Origin: Amycolatopsis sp. FBCC-B4732
GTDB lineage: Bacteria; Actinomycetota; Actinomycetes; Mycobacteriales; Pseudonocardiaceae
Direction of reading: 5' to 3'
Length of the DNA: 64,000 nucleotides
Assembly: GCF_023008405.1 (NCBI RefSeq)
Contig: NZ_CP095376.1
Span: 4,116,001 to 4,180,000 of the forward strand
The translations under genes and the position numbers were made by a program. Position 1 is the stretch's first letter, and each line of letters begins with the position of its first letter. Shown here piece after piece: positions 15,965 to 29,919 of the stretch. The notes beneath the pieces are model-generated. The model searched no databases, was not told where the DNA came from, and was given only the letters and a program-made list of their open reading frames with translations.

Positions 15965-17482
15965 TCAGTGCCCCGTGCCGAGGAAGATCGGGTTCGACAT
16001 CGCGACCATCGCGTTCGGCTGGCTCGTGTTCGGGCCGCCCGACGGACGGCGGACCTCGACGCGCACCCAGCGCGAGTAGCGCGGGTACGTCGTCCACGTC
16101 ACCGTGGCCGCTCCCGAGTCGCCGATCGTCTCCGTGTGCTCCGGCCCCAGCTGGTCCAGGAACGTCACCGTCGTCCCCGGTACCCCGCCGACCACCGCGC
16201 GCACCGTCACCGGTGTCCCCGTGCCCACCGGCAGCGACGAGCCGATGCCGGCCGTGCGGCCACCACCGGAGGCCGTGAAGTCCAGCTGGACCGCGGCCGA
16301 CTCGGCCAGCCACGAACGCCCGGCCTTCAGCCCGGCCAGGAGTTCCTTCCGGCGGAGCCGGTCGGCGAACACGACCGTGTGCGGCAGCCCCACCCGCTGG
16401 TCCGGGTTGTGCGCGTCGGAGTCGCCGATCGCCGGGATGAACCGGCCGCCGCGCAGCAGGCCGTCCCAGTGGATGACGCTCGCCTCGTCGTCCTGGGTCC
16501 ACGGGCCGTTCCAGACCTCGACCAGGTCGGCGATCTCGTACGCGAACTCGTAGGTGCAGCCGAAGCAGTTGGCGAACGGGTGCGCCGCGGTGACCAGGCC
16601 GCCCGCGCGGTGCACCTGGTCGGTGAACCGGCGGAAGTCCTGCGGGTCGGCCGCGCGGTAGCGCCAGTCGATCCAGGTGCCGGCGGGCAGGCCGATCGCG
16701 GGCCAGTGCCCGGACCGCGTCGTCACCTCTTCGCCGTTGAGGATCAGCAGGTCGTCGGTGGCGTACCGACCCCACACCAGCTGCGAGCTGGACGTGTTGT
16801 GGTCGGTCGAGACGATGAAGTCGAGGCCGGCCGCGCGGGCGTCGGCGACCAGCTGGTCCGGCGTGCGGCGGCCGTCGGAGTGGACGGTGTGCAGGTGGCC
16901 GTCGCCGCGGTACCAGGCGCGGCCGCGCTCGCGGGCAGGCGCGGACTCCGGCGCGGGCTTCGGGACGAACGGCGCGGCGTCGGGCCCGAAGGTGAGCGTG
17001 ACGTCCACCTTGTAGTTCAGGCCCTGCGGCGCGACCGTGTACGGGCCGAGGATGACGTGCCAGCGGCCGGGCCTGATCGGGCCGGCGAGGTAGCCGGGCG
17101 TGGCCTCGGACGCGCTGATCGAGAACCGGTCGCGGAACCCGCCCGACCAGCCGCGGAAGCCGCGGGCGTTGCCCAGTTCGTGGCCCTCGGGCCCGAACAC
17201 CCCGATGTCGCAGGCGTTCCCGCGGGTGCCGGCGGGCACCTGGGGCTTGTCGTAGGAGTAGCCGACGTCGATCTGCCGCACCCCGCGCGGGACGTCGACG
17301 GGCAGGTAGTACCAGTCCGGGACGTCCGGCTTCAGGGTGCCGGTGACGGTCCGGGTCTGGCTGCCGGTGCCGCCCGGCTGGTCGGCGAACGCGACGCCGG
17401 GCAGCATCCCGAAGGCCGCCCCGGCCGCCGCCACCCCGCTCGCGCGCAGCAGCGCCCGGCGGCTCAGGTCCCCAGAACTCAT
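15965..17482 (-). CDS. Exported CehA/McbA-family PHP metallohydrolase
   Basis: 505 residues. A Tat signal (SRRALLRASGVAAAGAAFGM) ends near residue 33. Residues 40-170 form a beta-sandwich pre-domain. The PHP domain follows, with metal ligands in GDGHLHTVHSDG, FIVSTDHNT, AAHPFANC and IGDSDAHN. It ends with an Ig-like beta region. GGAGG lies 6 bases before the ATG. CehA and McbA are carbaryl hydrolases of this family, but most members are phosphoesterase-like with unknown natural substrate. Tat export suggests that folded metal loading occurs in the cytoplasm before secretion. Confidence 0.88.
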   Translation of the reverse strand: MSSGDLSRRALLRASGVAAAGAAFGMLPGVAFADQPGGTGSQTRTVTGTLKPDVPDWYYLPVDVPRGVRQIDVGYSYDKPQVPAGTRGNACDIGVFGPEGHELGNARGFRGWSGGFRDRFSISASEATPGYLAGPIRPGRWHVILGPYTVAPQGLNYKVDVTLTFGPDAAPFVPKPAPESAPARERGRAWYRGDGHLHTVHSDGRRTPDQLVADARAAGLDFIVSTDHNTSSSQLVWGRYATDDLLILNGEEVTTRSGHWPAIGLPAGTWIDWRYRAADPQDFRRFTDQVHRAGGLVTAAHPFANCFGCTYEFAYEIADLVEVWNGPWTQDDEASVIHWDGLLRGGRFIPAIGDSDAHNPDQRVGLPHTVVFADRLRRKELLAGLKAGRSWLAESAAVQLDFTASGGGRTAGIGSSLPVGTGTPVTVRAVVGGVPGTTVTFLDQLGPEHTETIGDSGAATVTWTTYPRYSRWVRVEVRRPSGGPNTSQPNAMVAMSNPIFLGTGH

Positions 17483-17581
17483 GCGTACCTCCGCATCGAA
17501 AGACGTCCCGACGCTAGGCCGCGAACGCGAACGCGGACAAGAACCGGCGGTGAACTTTCGGCGCGTGGCGACCGGTTCCGG

Positions 17582-17908
17582 TCAGGACCTGGCGCGCCGG
17601 GCGAGGATCTTCGCGAGCGCGACCACGGTGACGGCGGCGGCCAGCCCGAGCCGCGTGACGTCGATCGCGGGCACCCAGGTCACGCTGCCGCCCCGGACGA
17701 CGAACGCGCCGGCGGGCCGGGCGAACACCCCGAACCCGGCGCCCTCCCGCACCGGCAGGGCACCGGTGTCACCGCCGCCCCCGCCCCCGCCGCCGAACAC
17801 CGTCGCGGCCGGGATGACGACGGCGCCGTCCCGCTCGACGGGCTCGCCGTAGACGAGTTTCGCGGAGAACAGATCCTGGGCCGACGCGGCCAGCTGCCCG
17901 AGTTTCAT
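17582..17908 (-). CDS. GerW/YtfJ-family sporulation-associated-like protein
   Basis: 108 residues. The family pattern is the N-terminal helix LAASAQDLFSAKLVYGEPVE, the strand VIPAATVFGGG, a glycine run (about eight Gly) and GAGFGVFARPAGAFVVRGG. A C-terminal hydrophobic segment (LGLAAAVTVVALAKIL) ends in RRARS, giving a possible membrane anchor. Bacillus YtfJ/GerW is a spore-germination factor. Actinobacterial relatives have no settled role. It is downstream of the PHP gene on the same strand, but a gap of about 100 bases separates them. Confidence 0.78.
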   Translation of the reverse strand: MKLGQLAASAQDLFSAKLVYGEPVERDGAVVIPAATVFGGGGGGGGDTGALPVREGAGFGVFARPAGAFVVRGGSVTWVPAIDVTRLGLAAAVTVVALAKILARRARS

Positions 17909-18068
17909 CCCGCCATCCTGGCCGCACCGGCCCGCCGCGCGCACCTCCCGCCGGGCTGTCCACTACGGAATCGGTGCAGCGCTGAAAAAATTGCGCTGAA
18001 GGTGTGGCAAAAAGATGTATCCGAAACCTTTCCCCGGGTTCGGCGGTAGCTTCGCACCGCACGAATCC

Positions 18069-18872
18069 ATGCGGGACAGGCGCCTGCTCGATCGAAGACT
18101 TCCCGTCAAGCAGTTCACAGCGCCGAACTTCCGATACACCGACGGCGGGGTGCTGTCCTGGCTCTACGGCGTCCGGCTGGCCGGCGGCGCCGGGCCCGCA
18201 CGGCGTCGTGCTGGGTGCCGAGGAGAGCGGCCCGCGGCTGACCGTCGACCACCGGGGCGTCCGCGAGAGCACGTCCGCCGAGGCGGACGGCACCGGCCGG
18301 GACGCGCCGAGCGCTGCCGAAGCGGTCCGGATCGCCCAGGACGCCGTCGAGACGTTCGGCCTGGCCGACCGCGTCGACCTCGTGGCGGACAAGGTGCGGC
18401 ACTCCTACCACGCGGGTGGCACGCTCGAGGAGGCCGCGGACCCGCGCGTGCGCGAAACCCACGTGGTGTGCGCGCAGCTGGTCGACGGCCACCCGGTCGT
18501 CACGCCCGCCTGGGCGAGGTGCGGGTCGCCATCGACGGCACCGGCACCGGCACCGGCACGACGATCGTCGACGTCACCCGCGAGGTCGACCGGCTGACCG
18601 GGAGCGCGCCGACGGCACCGCCGGCCACCCGCGAGGCGGCCCGCGAACCGTCCACTGTGGACGAGACACTGGACGCGCCGCTGCAGCGCCTGCTGCGCCG
18701 CCTCGCGGCCGGCGGCCGGGTGCCCGCCGAGGTCCGCGCGGTCGCGGATTCGACGGCGGTCGGCTACGCGCTGCGCGGCGACGACGGCACGCAGGTCGTC
18801 CGGCGGACGGTCGAGGTGGACTGCGGCGAAGGGCTCGCGAAGCGGTACGTGCTGGAGGCGCCGCCGCGGTGA
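18069..18872 (+). pseudogene. Unrecognised gene broken by two single-base frameshifts
   Basis: Three segments of good coding quality follow each other in alternating frames. VKQFTAPNFRYTDGGVLSWL ends near 18195. AGPHGVVLGAEESGPRLTVD to HVVCAQLVDGHPVVTPA runs to about 18510. GEVRVAIDGTG to KRYVLEAPPR ends at 18872. Removing one C from the CCC at about 18198 and adding one G to the GGG at about 18512 restores one frame of roughly 265 residues. The start is uncertain (ATG 18069 or 18015). Both breaks are in short homopolymers, so sequencing error or recent inactivation are both possible. I do not recognise the family. Confidence 0.6.
18650..18662. repeat. GTCCACTGTGGAC, iterated palindrome copy 1
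   Basis: Perfect GTCCA-N3-TGGAC palindrome inside the broken gene, read as Ser-Thr-Val-Asp with the uncommon codon ACT. It shares its pattern with copies at 25789, 28118 and 55786. Confidence 0.6.
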
Positions 18873-18885
18873 GTGCGGGGGGCAG

Positions 18886-18922
18886 GGCGGGCCGGCACGC
18901 GGTCGGGGGGTGCCGGCCCGCC
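18886..18922. terminator. Hairpin terminator after the broken gene
   Basis: GGCGGGCCGGCAC at 18886-18898 pairs perfectly with GTGCCGGCCCGCC at 18910-18922 around an 11-base loop, 14 bases after the stop. No U-run follows, as is common in high-GC actinomycetes. Confidence 0.65.
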
Positions 18923-19010
18923 GCACATCCGGGGTGTGAACCCGGTGTATCCGGGGCATTAACCAGGCACACCTGTGTCCAAGGGGAGTGCGTACCGAGG
19001 GGAGACCGCG

Positions 19011-19250
19011 ATGACCTTCGACTTCGTCGGCCGCTGGCTGGGCCGGCATCGCGAACAGCCGGGCGTCACGGTGGACCTTTCGTGCGGTGGCCGCGTCACG
19101 CTGCGCGAGATCGACGGGCGCCCGGTGCTGGCCATCACGACCGCGCCCGGGCCGGACGGGCGGTGCGAAGTCGCCGCCGTGCCGTTGTCGGATGCCGAAC
19201 GCCGCGAGCTGGGCCAGGTTCTCGGCCCGGCCGTCCTGCTGGCCTCCTGA
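19011..19250 (+). CDS. Small hypothetical protein
   Basis: 79 residues, starting MTFDFVGRWLGRHREQPGV after GGGGAG. The middle has short beta-like strands (RVTLREIDGRPVLAITTAPG, EVAAVPLSDAERRELGQVLG) and there is no signal peptide or membrane helix. Coding is supported by the ribosome site and uniform GC3. It lies between a terminator hairpin and the carboxylase promoter region. Function not recognised. Confidence 0.55.
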   Translation: MTFDFVGRWLGRHREQPGVTVDLSCGGRVTLREIDGRPVLAITTAPGPDGRCEVAAVPLSDAERRELGQVLGPAVLLAS

Positions 19251-19373
19251 CCGGGGCCCCTACTTTCGCGGATCTGGATGTTTTCCGGCTCGAACCCGCC
19301 GTAGGCTGCGCACCGTGCTTTGTGGCAGCCCTCGCGAGAAACGCGGTCCCGGCAGTGTGGCGCGGGTCGCTTT

Positions 19374-19390
19374 TTGTGGGGTTCCCACAA
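19374..19390. promoter_or_regulatory. TTGTGGG-GTT-CCCACAA inverted repeat upstream of the carboxylase
   Basis: Seven-base arms at 19374-19380 and 19384-19390 surround GTT, 135 bases before the carboxylase GTG. This is in a promoter-like stretch that also holds GTCTAC/GTAGAC (about 19425 and 19453). It could be a repressor operator for fatty-acid control; no cognate regulator is identified. Confidence 0.4.
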
Positions 19391-19525
19391 CGCAGCCGCC
19401 TCGGCATGCGCCATGGCGGACATTGGTCTACCCCGCGGTAATCCAGCAGGGTGTAGACAGGTGCAGGCGACGCTCCAGGACAGGTGCGTCGCCTTCTGTG
19501 CGTGGGTACTTGGGAGGCTCAGCCG

Positions 19526-24997
<5,472 letters not shown>

Positions 24998-25010
24998 CTC
25001 TCCCCAGCCG

Positions 25011-25046
25011 AACCGGGGCCGGTCACCCACGTGACCGGCCCCGGTT
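25011..25046 (+). terminator. Strong intrinsic terminator of the carboxylase gene
   Basis: AACCGGGGCCGGTCAC at 25011-25026 pairs perfectly over 16 bases with 25031-25046 around the loop CCAC. It is followed by CCGTTTTCC, and begins 13 bases after the stop. Confidence 0.85.
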
Positions 25047-25123
25047 CCGTTTTCCGTAACGGGCCGGGCGGACCCCGCGACTGTCCACTTGCGGCTTCCG
25101 CCGCGAGCCGGAGAGGGGACCCG

Positions 25124-25429
25124 TTGACGCACACCGACTTCGCGCTGGACCCCGACGAAGTACGGGTGCTCCTGGAGCGGCTGAAGGTCGCGAACGACCG
25201 CTTGACCGACGCGTGGGCCGACACCGGCCTGCTGACGGGCTCGCGCTCCCCCGCGGGTGATCCGGCGAGCGAGGCCTACACCGCGCGTCTCGCCACGCTG
25301 TTCGCGGCCGACCGCGACCACCTCCGGCAGCGGATCGCGTTCCTGCACGACCTGGTCGCGAAGGTCGGCGCGTCGGCCGGGCGGCTGAGCGCGCAGGATG
25401 CCGCCGCGGCCGGGGACCTGGCGGGCTGA
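25124..25429 (+). CDS. Small helical ESX/WXG100-like protein
   Basis: 101 residues, nearly all helical, in two segments (DPDEVRVLLERLKVANDRLT and YTARLATLFAADRDHLRQRI, AFLHDLVAKVGASAGRLSAQ) separated by a turn. This is the helical-hairpin layout of type VII secretion partners, although a strict WxG is replaced by a Gly/Pro-rich turn. TTG 25124 is taken as the start because AGAGGGG is 6-8 bases upstream; longer readings have no ribosome site. It is followed, with one shared base, by the PPE-like gene and then EspG, which supports a secretion-partner role. Confidence 0.65.
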   Translation: MTHTDFALDPDEVRVLLERLKVANDRLTDAWADTGLLTGSRSPAGDPASEAYTARLATLFAADRDHLRQRIAFLHDLVAKVGASAGRLSAQDAAAAGDLAG

Positions 25430-26679
25430 TGCTGTTCCCCTGGTCGAACCCCCGGGTGCGGGCCGCGGCCGACCGCGCCGGCCCGGCGTCCGTGCGTTCG
25501 ACGGAGGACGCCGAGAAGTGGTCCGCGGGCCTGGCGCACCAGGACGTCGAGGCGCGGGTCGTCTCCCTCGAGGACCTCGTGGACCTGGTGCACGGCGGCA
25601 GCGGCACCGGCTGGGCCGAGGCCGCCGAAGCGGCGCAGCGGGTGGGGATGGCGCACCGCGAGGTGGCCGACCTGCTGCATTCGGTGCTCAACCGGCTCGA
25701 CTCCGCGTGGCGCGGCGACGCGGCCGACGCCGCCGGCGCCACCACCCGCGCGTTCGGCGGCGCCCTCGACACGACCGAGGCGCGGTACGTCCACAATGGA
25801 CTGAACATCACCGAGGCGGACCACCACTACCGGCAGCTCCGCGCCGAGCTCGCGCACCTGGGGCCGCGTCCGGAGAAGAGCCTCTGGGACCACCTCACGC
25901 CGTGGGACACCGACACGGAAAAGGCGATCACCGCCTACAACGAGAACGCGGCGCGGTACCTGGAGCACTACCACGCCTACGCCGCCCAGCTGGACGGCCA
26001 GGCCCGCGCCCTGCGGTACGACGAAGGCGACCCGGCCGCCGATCGTGCACGCCCCACCGGCGGTGGTTGCGCCCCCGATCCGGCCTGCGGCGGAAGCACT
26101 CCCGCCGTCACCCGGCCGTACTCCGGCTTCCCCGCGACGACCGGCTTCCCGGCTCCCGCCACCCAGGCCCCGGCCGGAGCGGTTCCGCCCCCGGCACCCG
26201 CCGTTCCGTCACCGGCGTTCGCCGCACCGCCTGCTCCGGCCGCCTTCTCCCCGGCGCCGGGACCGCTGCCGGACTCGCCGGTCACCGCCGCCCCGCCCGA
26301 CGCGACGAGCACGACCGGCTTCGTCCCGACCGGACCCCCGGCGTTCGCCACCCCGGCGGCACCGGTTTCCCCACCGGGGGCGGGAGCCGTTCCGCCGGGC
26401 TTCGGAGCTGTCCCGCCGGGTTTCACCGGCAATCCCCGCGGCGGCCTCGTCGGCGGAGAACTCCGCACGGCCGGTGAGAGCCTCCGGGGCGCGGGCGGCA
26501 CCGGTCCGGGTTCCGGAGCCGCCCCGGCTTCCGGCCGGGGTTCGCGGCGCGAGGACGACCGGGACCACGAACGCAAGTACGTCCTCGACGACGGCTCCCT
26601 CTTCACCGACGAAGAACGGTACGGCTGGGTCGACCCGGTCACCGGCCGGACCACCGTCGACCCCACCATCGGTGCCTGA
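25429..26679 (+). CDS. PPE/WXG-like type VII secretion substrate with Pro-rich tail
   Basis: 416 residues. Residues 30-205 are alpha-helical (EDLVDLVHGGSGTGWAEAAE, VADLLHSVLNRLDSAWRGDA with WRG in the WxG position, then YNENAARYLEHYHAYAAQLD), matching the PPE-like four-helix arrangement. About 210-370 is a Pro/Ala/Gly-rich linker, and the final 45 residues are a compact charged segment (RKYVLDDGSLFTDEERYGWV) ending in DPTIGA. The ATG overlaps the previous stop as TGATG. The EspG-type chaperone gene follows after 14 bases. An exported role is inferred, since no ESX core genes lie in the window. Confidence 0.72.
   Translation: MLFPWSNPRVRAAADRAGPASVRSTEDAEKWSAGLAHQDVEARVVSLEDLVDLVHGGSGTGWAEAAEAAQRVGMAHREVADLLHSVLNRLDSAWRGDAADAAGATTRAFGGALDTTEARYVHNGLNITEADHHYRQLRAELAHLGPRPEKSLWDHLTPWDTDTEKAITAYNENAARYLEHYHAYAAQLDGQARALRYDEGDPAADRARPTGGGCAPDPACGGSTPAVTRPYSGFPATTGFPAPATQAPAGAVPPPAPAVPSPAFAAPPAPAAFSPAPGPLPDSPVTAAPPDATSTTGFVPTGPPAFATPAAPVSPPGAGAVPPGFGAVPPGFTGNPRGGLVGGELRTAGESLRGAGGTGPGSGAAPASGRGSRREDDRDHERKYVLDDGSLFTDEERYGWVDPVTGRTTVDPTIGA
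25789..25801. repeat. GTCCACAATGGAC, iterated palindrome copy 2
   Basis: Perfect GTCCA-N3-TGGAC within the PPE-like gene, read Val-His-Asn-Gly. It forces AAT and GGA, both rare in this GC-rich context. Confidence 0.6.
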
Positions 26680-26693
26680 CCCGGGAGAACCGC

Positions 26694-27365
26694 ATGCCCG
26701 TCTTCGACGAACCCGTCGTCCTGCCCCGGCCGGCGTTCCTCACCGCCTGGCGCCTGCTCGACTTCGGCGACGCACCCGCGGCCCTCGGCACCGGCCGCCA
26801 CCACTGGCTTCGCGATGACGCCGCGGCGGAGCTGGAGAAGCGCACGATGGGCACGCTCACCGGCCTGGGGCTCGCGCGCAACGGCCGCCTCAACGACCTC
26901 TGGCGCACGTCCCTGCGGACCCTCGCGCACGCCGACCGCGAGTTCTACTCCTGGACCACCCGCCGCGACGGCGGGCACGGCGCCGTCCTCGTCGCGGCGC
27001 GGGGCGAGGACGCGGTCCGGCTGGTCGCCGACGACGTGGCGGTGCTCGTCGAGCCCGTGCGCCCGGCCCGGCTCGCGACCAGCCTCCTCGACGGCCTGCC
27101 CGAGCTCGACGGCGCCGACGTCCCGGACCAGGTGCAGACCGCGAGCGCCGCGCCGCTGCGGGAACCGCGGGAAGCGGTCCACCAGCTCTACACCGCACGG
27201 CGCGAGCGCGGCGTCCGGATCCGCTCGAACCCGGCCACCGCGCTCGACCTCGACCGCGGCCGCGTGCTGACCTACTCGGTCGGCGAAGACGCCGTCGTCG
27301 TCGCGCCGGGCACCCCGCGGCTGATCGTCGCCCTGCTGAACGAGACGCACGCCGGGCTGGTCTGA
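26694..27365 (+). CDS. EspG-family ESX secretion-associated chaperone
   Basis: 223 residues of the EspG family, cytosolic chaperones that bind the tip of cognate PPE proteins and keep them soluble for ESX export. Typical segments are VVLPRPAFLTAWRLLDFGDA near the start, GTLTGLGLARNGRLNDLWRT, FYSWTTRRDGGHGAVLVAAR and the C-terminal PREAVHQLYTARRERGVRIR, then NPATALDLDRGRVLTYSVGE. GGGAGAAC precedes the ATG. The tandem order small helical protein, PPE-like protein, EspG is a standard substrate-chaperone cassette. Confidence 0.85.
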   Translation: MPVFDEPVVLPRPAFLTAWRLLDFGDAPAALGTGRHHWLRDDAAAELEKRTMGTLTGLGLARNGRLNDLWRTSLRTLAHADREFYSWTTRRDGGHGAVLVAARGEDAVRLVADDVAVLVEPVRPARLATSLLDGLPELDGADVPDQVQTASAAPLREPREAVHQLYTARRERGVRIRSNPATALDLDRGRVLTYSVGEDAVVVAPGTPRLIVALLNETHAGLV

Positions 27366-27491
27366 GCAGGCCGGGTTTCGCGACTTTCGGGGGTGTGCCG
27401 GGTTTGCCCGTCCCGACACACTGTGCGTGCCGGTGCGGTGACCAAGGGTTCCCGCCGGACCTCCATCCGTGCGGCGTGAGGAGATCCTCCG

Positions 27492-28811
27492 ATGGCGTCA
27501 AGGTCCCTGTCCCGGCTCGCCCTCGCGGCGACCGGGGTCCTGCTCACCACCCTGCTCGGGGGCACGGCCACCGCGCAGCCGGCGGACACCCCCGTCTTCT
27601 GGCGGGTGCCGGCCACGGCCACCCAGGCGCGGGCGCTCACCGACGCCGGGTTCGACGTCGAAGAGGGCGATGCCGGCGCGGTGTACGTCGTCGGCGGTCA
27701 GGCGGTCGCGAACCAGTTGCGGGCGCGGGGTTTCCGGCCGTCGTTCTTCGACACCGTGTACAAGGACCTGCCCGCGCAGGGGAACGCGCTGGCGGCCGAC
27801 ACGTACTACGGCGGCTACCGGACGGTCACCGCGCACGAGAACCACCTCGCCGCCGTCGCTTCCGCGCACCCGGACCTGGCCACGAAGTACACGATCGGCC
27901 AGTCGTGGAAGAAGACGAAGGGCCAGGGCGGCCACGACATCCAGGCCCTCTGCCTGACGAAGAAGCAGGCGGGCGACTGCACGCTGTCGACGACGTCGCC
28001 GAAACCCAAGTTCTTCCTGATGGCCCAGATCCACGCGCGCGAGCTGTCCACCGGCGAACTCGCCTGGCGCTGGATCGACTACCTCGCCGACGGCTACGCG
28101 ACCGACGCCACCGCGAAGTCCATTTTGGACACCACCGAGGTGTGGGTGGTGCCGATCTCGAACCCGGACGGCGTCGACATCGTCGCCTCGGGCGGGAACT
28201 CCCCGAAGCTGCAGCGCAAGAACGCGAACAACACCCGCGGCGGCTGCAGCGGCACGAACATCGGCATCGACCTCAACCGCAACTCCACGTTCAAGTGGGG
28301 CGGCGACTCGAACTCCGCGTGCTCGGAGACGTACCAGGGCGTGAGCGCGGGGTCCGAGCCCGAGACGCAGGCGCTGGAGAAGCTGGCCCGCGCGATCTTC
28401 CCGGACCAGCGCGGCACCGGGAACAACGACCCCGCGCCGGCCACCGCCAAGGGCACGATGATCACGCTGCACAGCTACGGCAACGACATCATCATCCCGT
28501 GGGGCTTCACCCAGTCCACCTCGCCGAACGACGCGCAGTACCGCCGCCTCGGCGCGAAGTACGCGGCGTCCAACGGTTATCTCGTCGGCACCAACGAGGA
28601 GACCGTCGGCTACGACACCTCCGGCACCACCGACGACTTCACCTACGGCGAACTGGGTGTCGCCAGCGTGACGTTCGAGGTCGGCGGTTCGAGCGGCACC
28701 TGCGGCGGCTTCCTCCCCCGCTACACCTGCGTCGACAGCACGTTCTGGCCGAAGAACAAGGGCGCGCTGATCACGGCCGCGAAGGCCGCGGCGGCGCCGT
28801 ACCAGCAGTAG
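27492..28811 (+). CDS. Secreted zinc carboxypeptidase (M14 family)
   Basis: 439 residues. A Sec signal peptide (SRLALAATGVLLTTLLGGTA) is probably cleaved after ATA-Q near residue 28. A short N-terminal region resembling a propeptide follows to about 100. The M14 catalytic domain has zinc ligands His181 and Glu184 (QIHARELSTGE) and a third His near 327 (ITLHSYGN), with the catalytic Glu in VTFEVGG near 396. RNSTFKWGGDS-type Arg/Asn substrate residues lie near 255. It would remove C-terminal residues from peptides outside the cell. GAGGAG lies 8 bases upstream of the ATG. No partner gene is evident. Confidence 0.92.
   Translation: MASRSLSRLALAATGVLLTTLLGGTATAQPADTPVFWRVPATATQARALTDAGFDVEEGDAGAVYVVGGQAVANQLRARGFRPSFFDTVYKDLPAQGNALAADTYYGGYRTVTAHENHLAAVASAHPDLATKYTIGQSWKKTKGQGGHDIQALCLTKKQAGDCTLSTTSPKPKFFLMAQIHARELSTGELAWRWIDYLADGYATDATAKSILDTTEVWVVPISNPDGVDIVASGGNSPKLQRKNANNTRGGCSGTNIGIDLNRNSTFKWGGDSNSACSETYQGVSAGSEPETQALEKLARAIFPDQRGTGNNDPAPATAKGTMITLHSYGNDIIIPWGFTQSTSPNDAQYRRLGAKYAASNGYLVGTNEETVGYDTSGTTDDFTYGELGVASVTFEVGGSSGTCGGFLPRYTCVDSTFWPKNKGALITAAKAAAAPYQQ
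28118..28130. repeat. GTCCATTTTGGAC, iterated palindrome copy 3
   Basis: Perfect GTCCA-N3-TGGAC in the carboxypeptidase gene, read Ser-Ile-Leu-Asp. ATT and TTG are conspicuous rare codons in an otherwise G/C-ending gene. Confidence 0.6.
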
Positions 28812-28812
28812 G

Positions 28813-29850
28813 TCAGGGCCGGCAGGCGTAGATGCAGTTCTGCGGACGCGGGGACCCGAGCACTTCGACGTGCCGGAACCCCGCGTCCGCGAGCATCGCG
28901 GTGGCGGTTTCGGTACCCCACATGGCCCCCAGCGCGGCCCCGCCCTCGGCCAGCGACGTCGTCGTGCAGTACATCAGGCTGATCGAATAGCACAGCGCGG
29001 CGAGCGGGTCACCGACGTTTTCGGCGACGTCGCTGGAGAAGTTCGTGTCCACCATGAAGAACAGGCCGTCGGGCGCGAGCGCGCCGCGGATCCGGCCCAG
29101 CACGACGTCCGGCCGGTCCTGGTCGTGGACGGCGTCGAAGGCGGTGATCACGTCGTACGGCGGATCGGCCGTCAGCTCGGCGGCGTCCCCCACGGCGAAC
29201 TCGGCGTTCGGGAGGTCCCGGGTGTTCTCGCGGGCCTGGTCGACGACGCCGGGGTTGATGTCGATCCCGGTGAACCGCGACGCGGGGAAGGCCCGCGCGG
29301 CGACGGCGACGGCGTTCCCGGTGCCGCAGCCGAGGTCGAGCACCCGAGCTCCGGCGGCGAGCCGCTCGGTCAGGCCGGGGACGGCGCCGAAGAAGCCGTC
29401 GACGAGGTGCTCGCGGTAGATGTGCTTCCAGCTGTCGCCGGTCTTGGCGCCGAGGGTTTCGAGATAGGGCCCGTACGCCGAGCGCGGGACGCCGCCACCT
29501 TCGGCGAACGCGCGTTCCAGCTCGGGGAGGATGCCGGTGAAGGCGCTCAGGGTGAGCAGCGAGGGCATGAGGTTCGCCGCGGTCTCGCCGAGCAGGAACT
29601 TCGCGTGCTCCGGCGGGAAGGTGTACTCACCGGCGTCGAGGGTGAAGAGGCCGCCGGTGACCATCGCACCGAGCCACTCGCGGACGTACCGCTCCTGAAG
29701 GCCGGCGCGTTCGGCCAGCCCGGCACTGGTGGCGGGCCCCCGGGCGGCGGCTTCGAAGAGCCCGGTGCGGTGGCCGACGCCGATCAGCATGGTGAGGGCG
29801 CTGCCGGTCATGATCGTCGTGAGGTGGGCGGCGAAGTCCTTTTCCTCCAT
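28813..29850 (-). CDS. SAM-dependent methyltransferase (class I)
   Basis: 345 residues. An N-terminal winged-helix-like dimerisation domain (LIGVGHRTGLFEAAARGPAT, LAERAGLQERYVREWLGAMV) precedes the Rossmann methyltransferase. Motif I is VLDLGCGTGNAVAVAAR near 167, the acidic end of beta-2 is FTGIDINPG, and motif II is YDVITAFDAVHDQDRPDVVL. Its arrangement resembles small-molecule O/N-methyltransferases and related RemM/EgtD-distant proteins. Substrate unknown. It converges on the carboxypeptidase gene and lies 69 bases downstream of the PadR gene start-to-stop boundary, with no overlap. Confidence 0.85.
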   Translation of the reverse strand: MEEKDFAAHLTTIMTGSALTMLIGVGHRTGLFEAAARGPATSAGLAERAGLQERYVREWLGAMVTGGLFTLDAGEYTFPPEHAKFLLGETAANLMPSLLTLSAFTGILPELERAFAEGGGVPRSAYGPYLETLGAKTGDSWKHIYREHLVDGFFGAVPGLTERLAAGARVLDLGCGTGNAVAVAARAFPASRFTGIDINPGVVDQARENTRDLPNAEFAVGDAAELTADPPYDVITAFDAVHDQDRPDVVLGRIRGALAPDGLFFMVDTNFSSDVAENVGDPLAALCYSISLMYCTTTSLAEGGAALGAMWGTETATAMLADAGFRHVEVLGSPRPQNCIYACRP

Positions 29851-29919
29851 GGGAGGCGAGCTTACGGTCCGGCCGGGCGGGATCGGCTCGCCACTTTCCC
29901 CCGCCCGGCCGAGGCGCCG

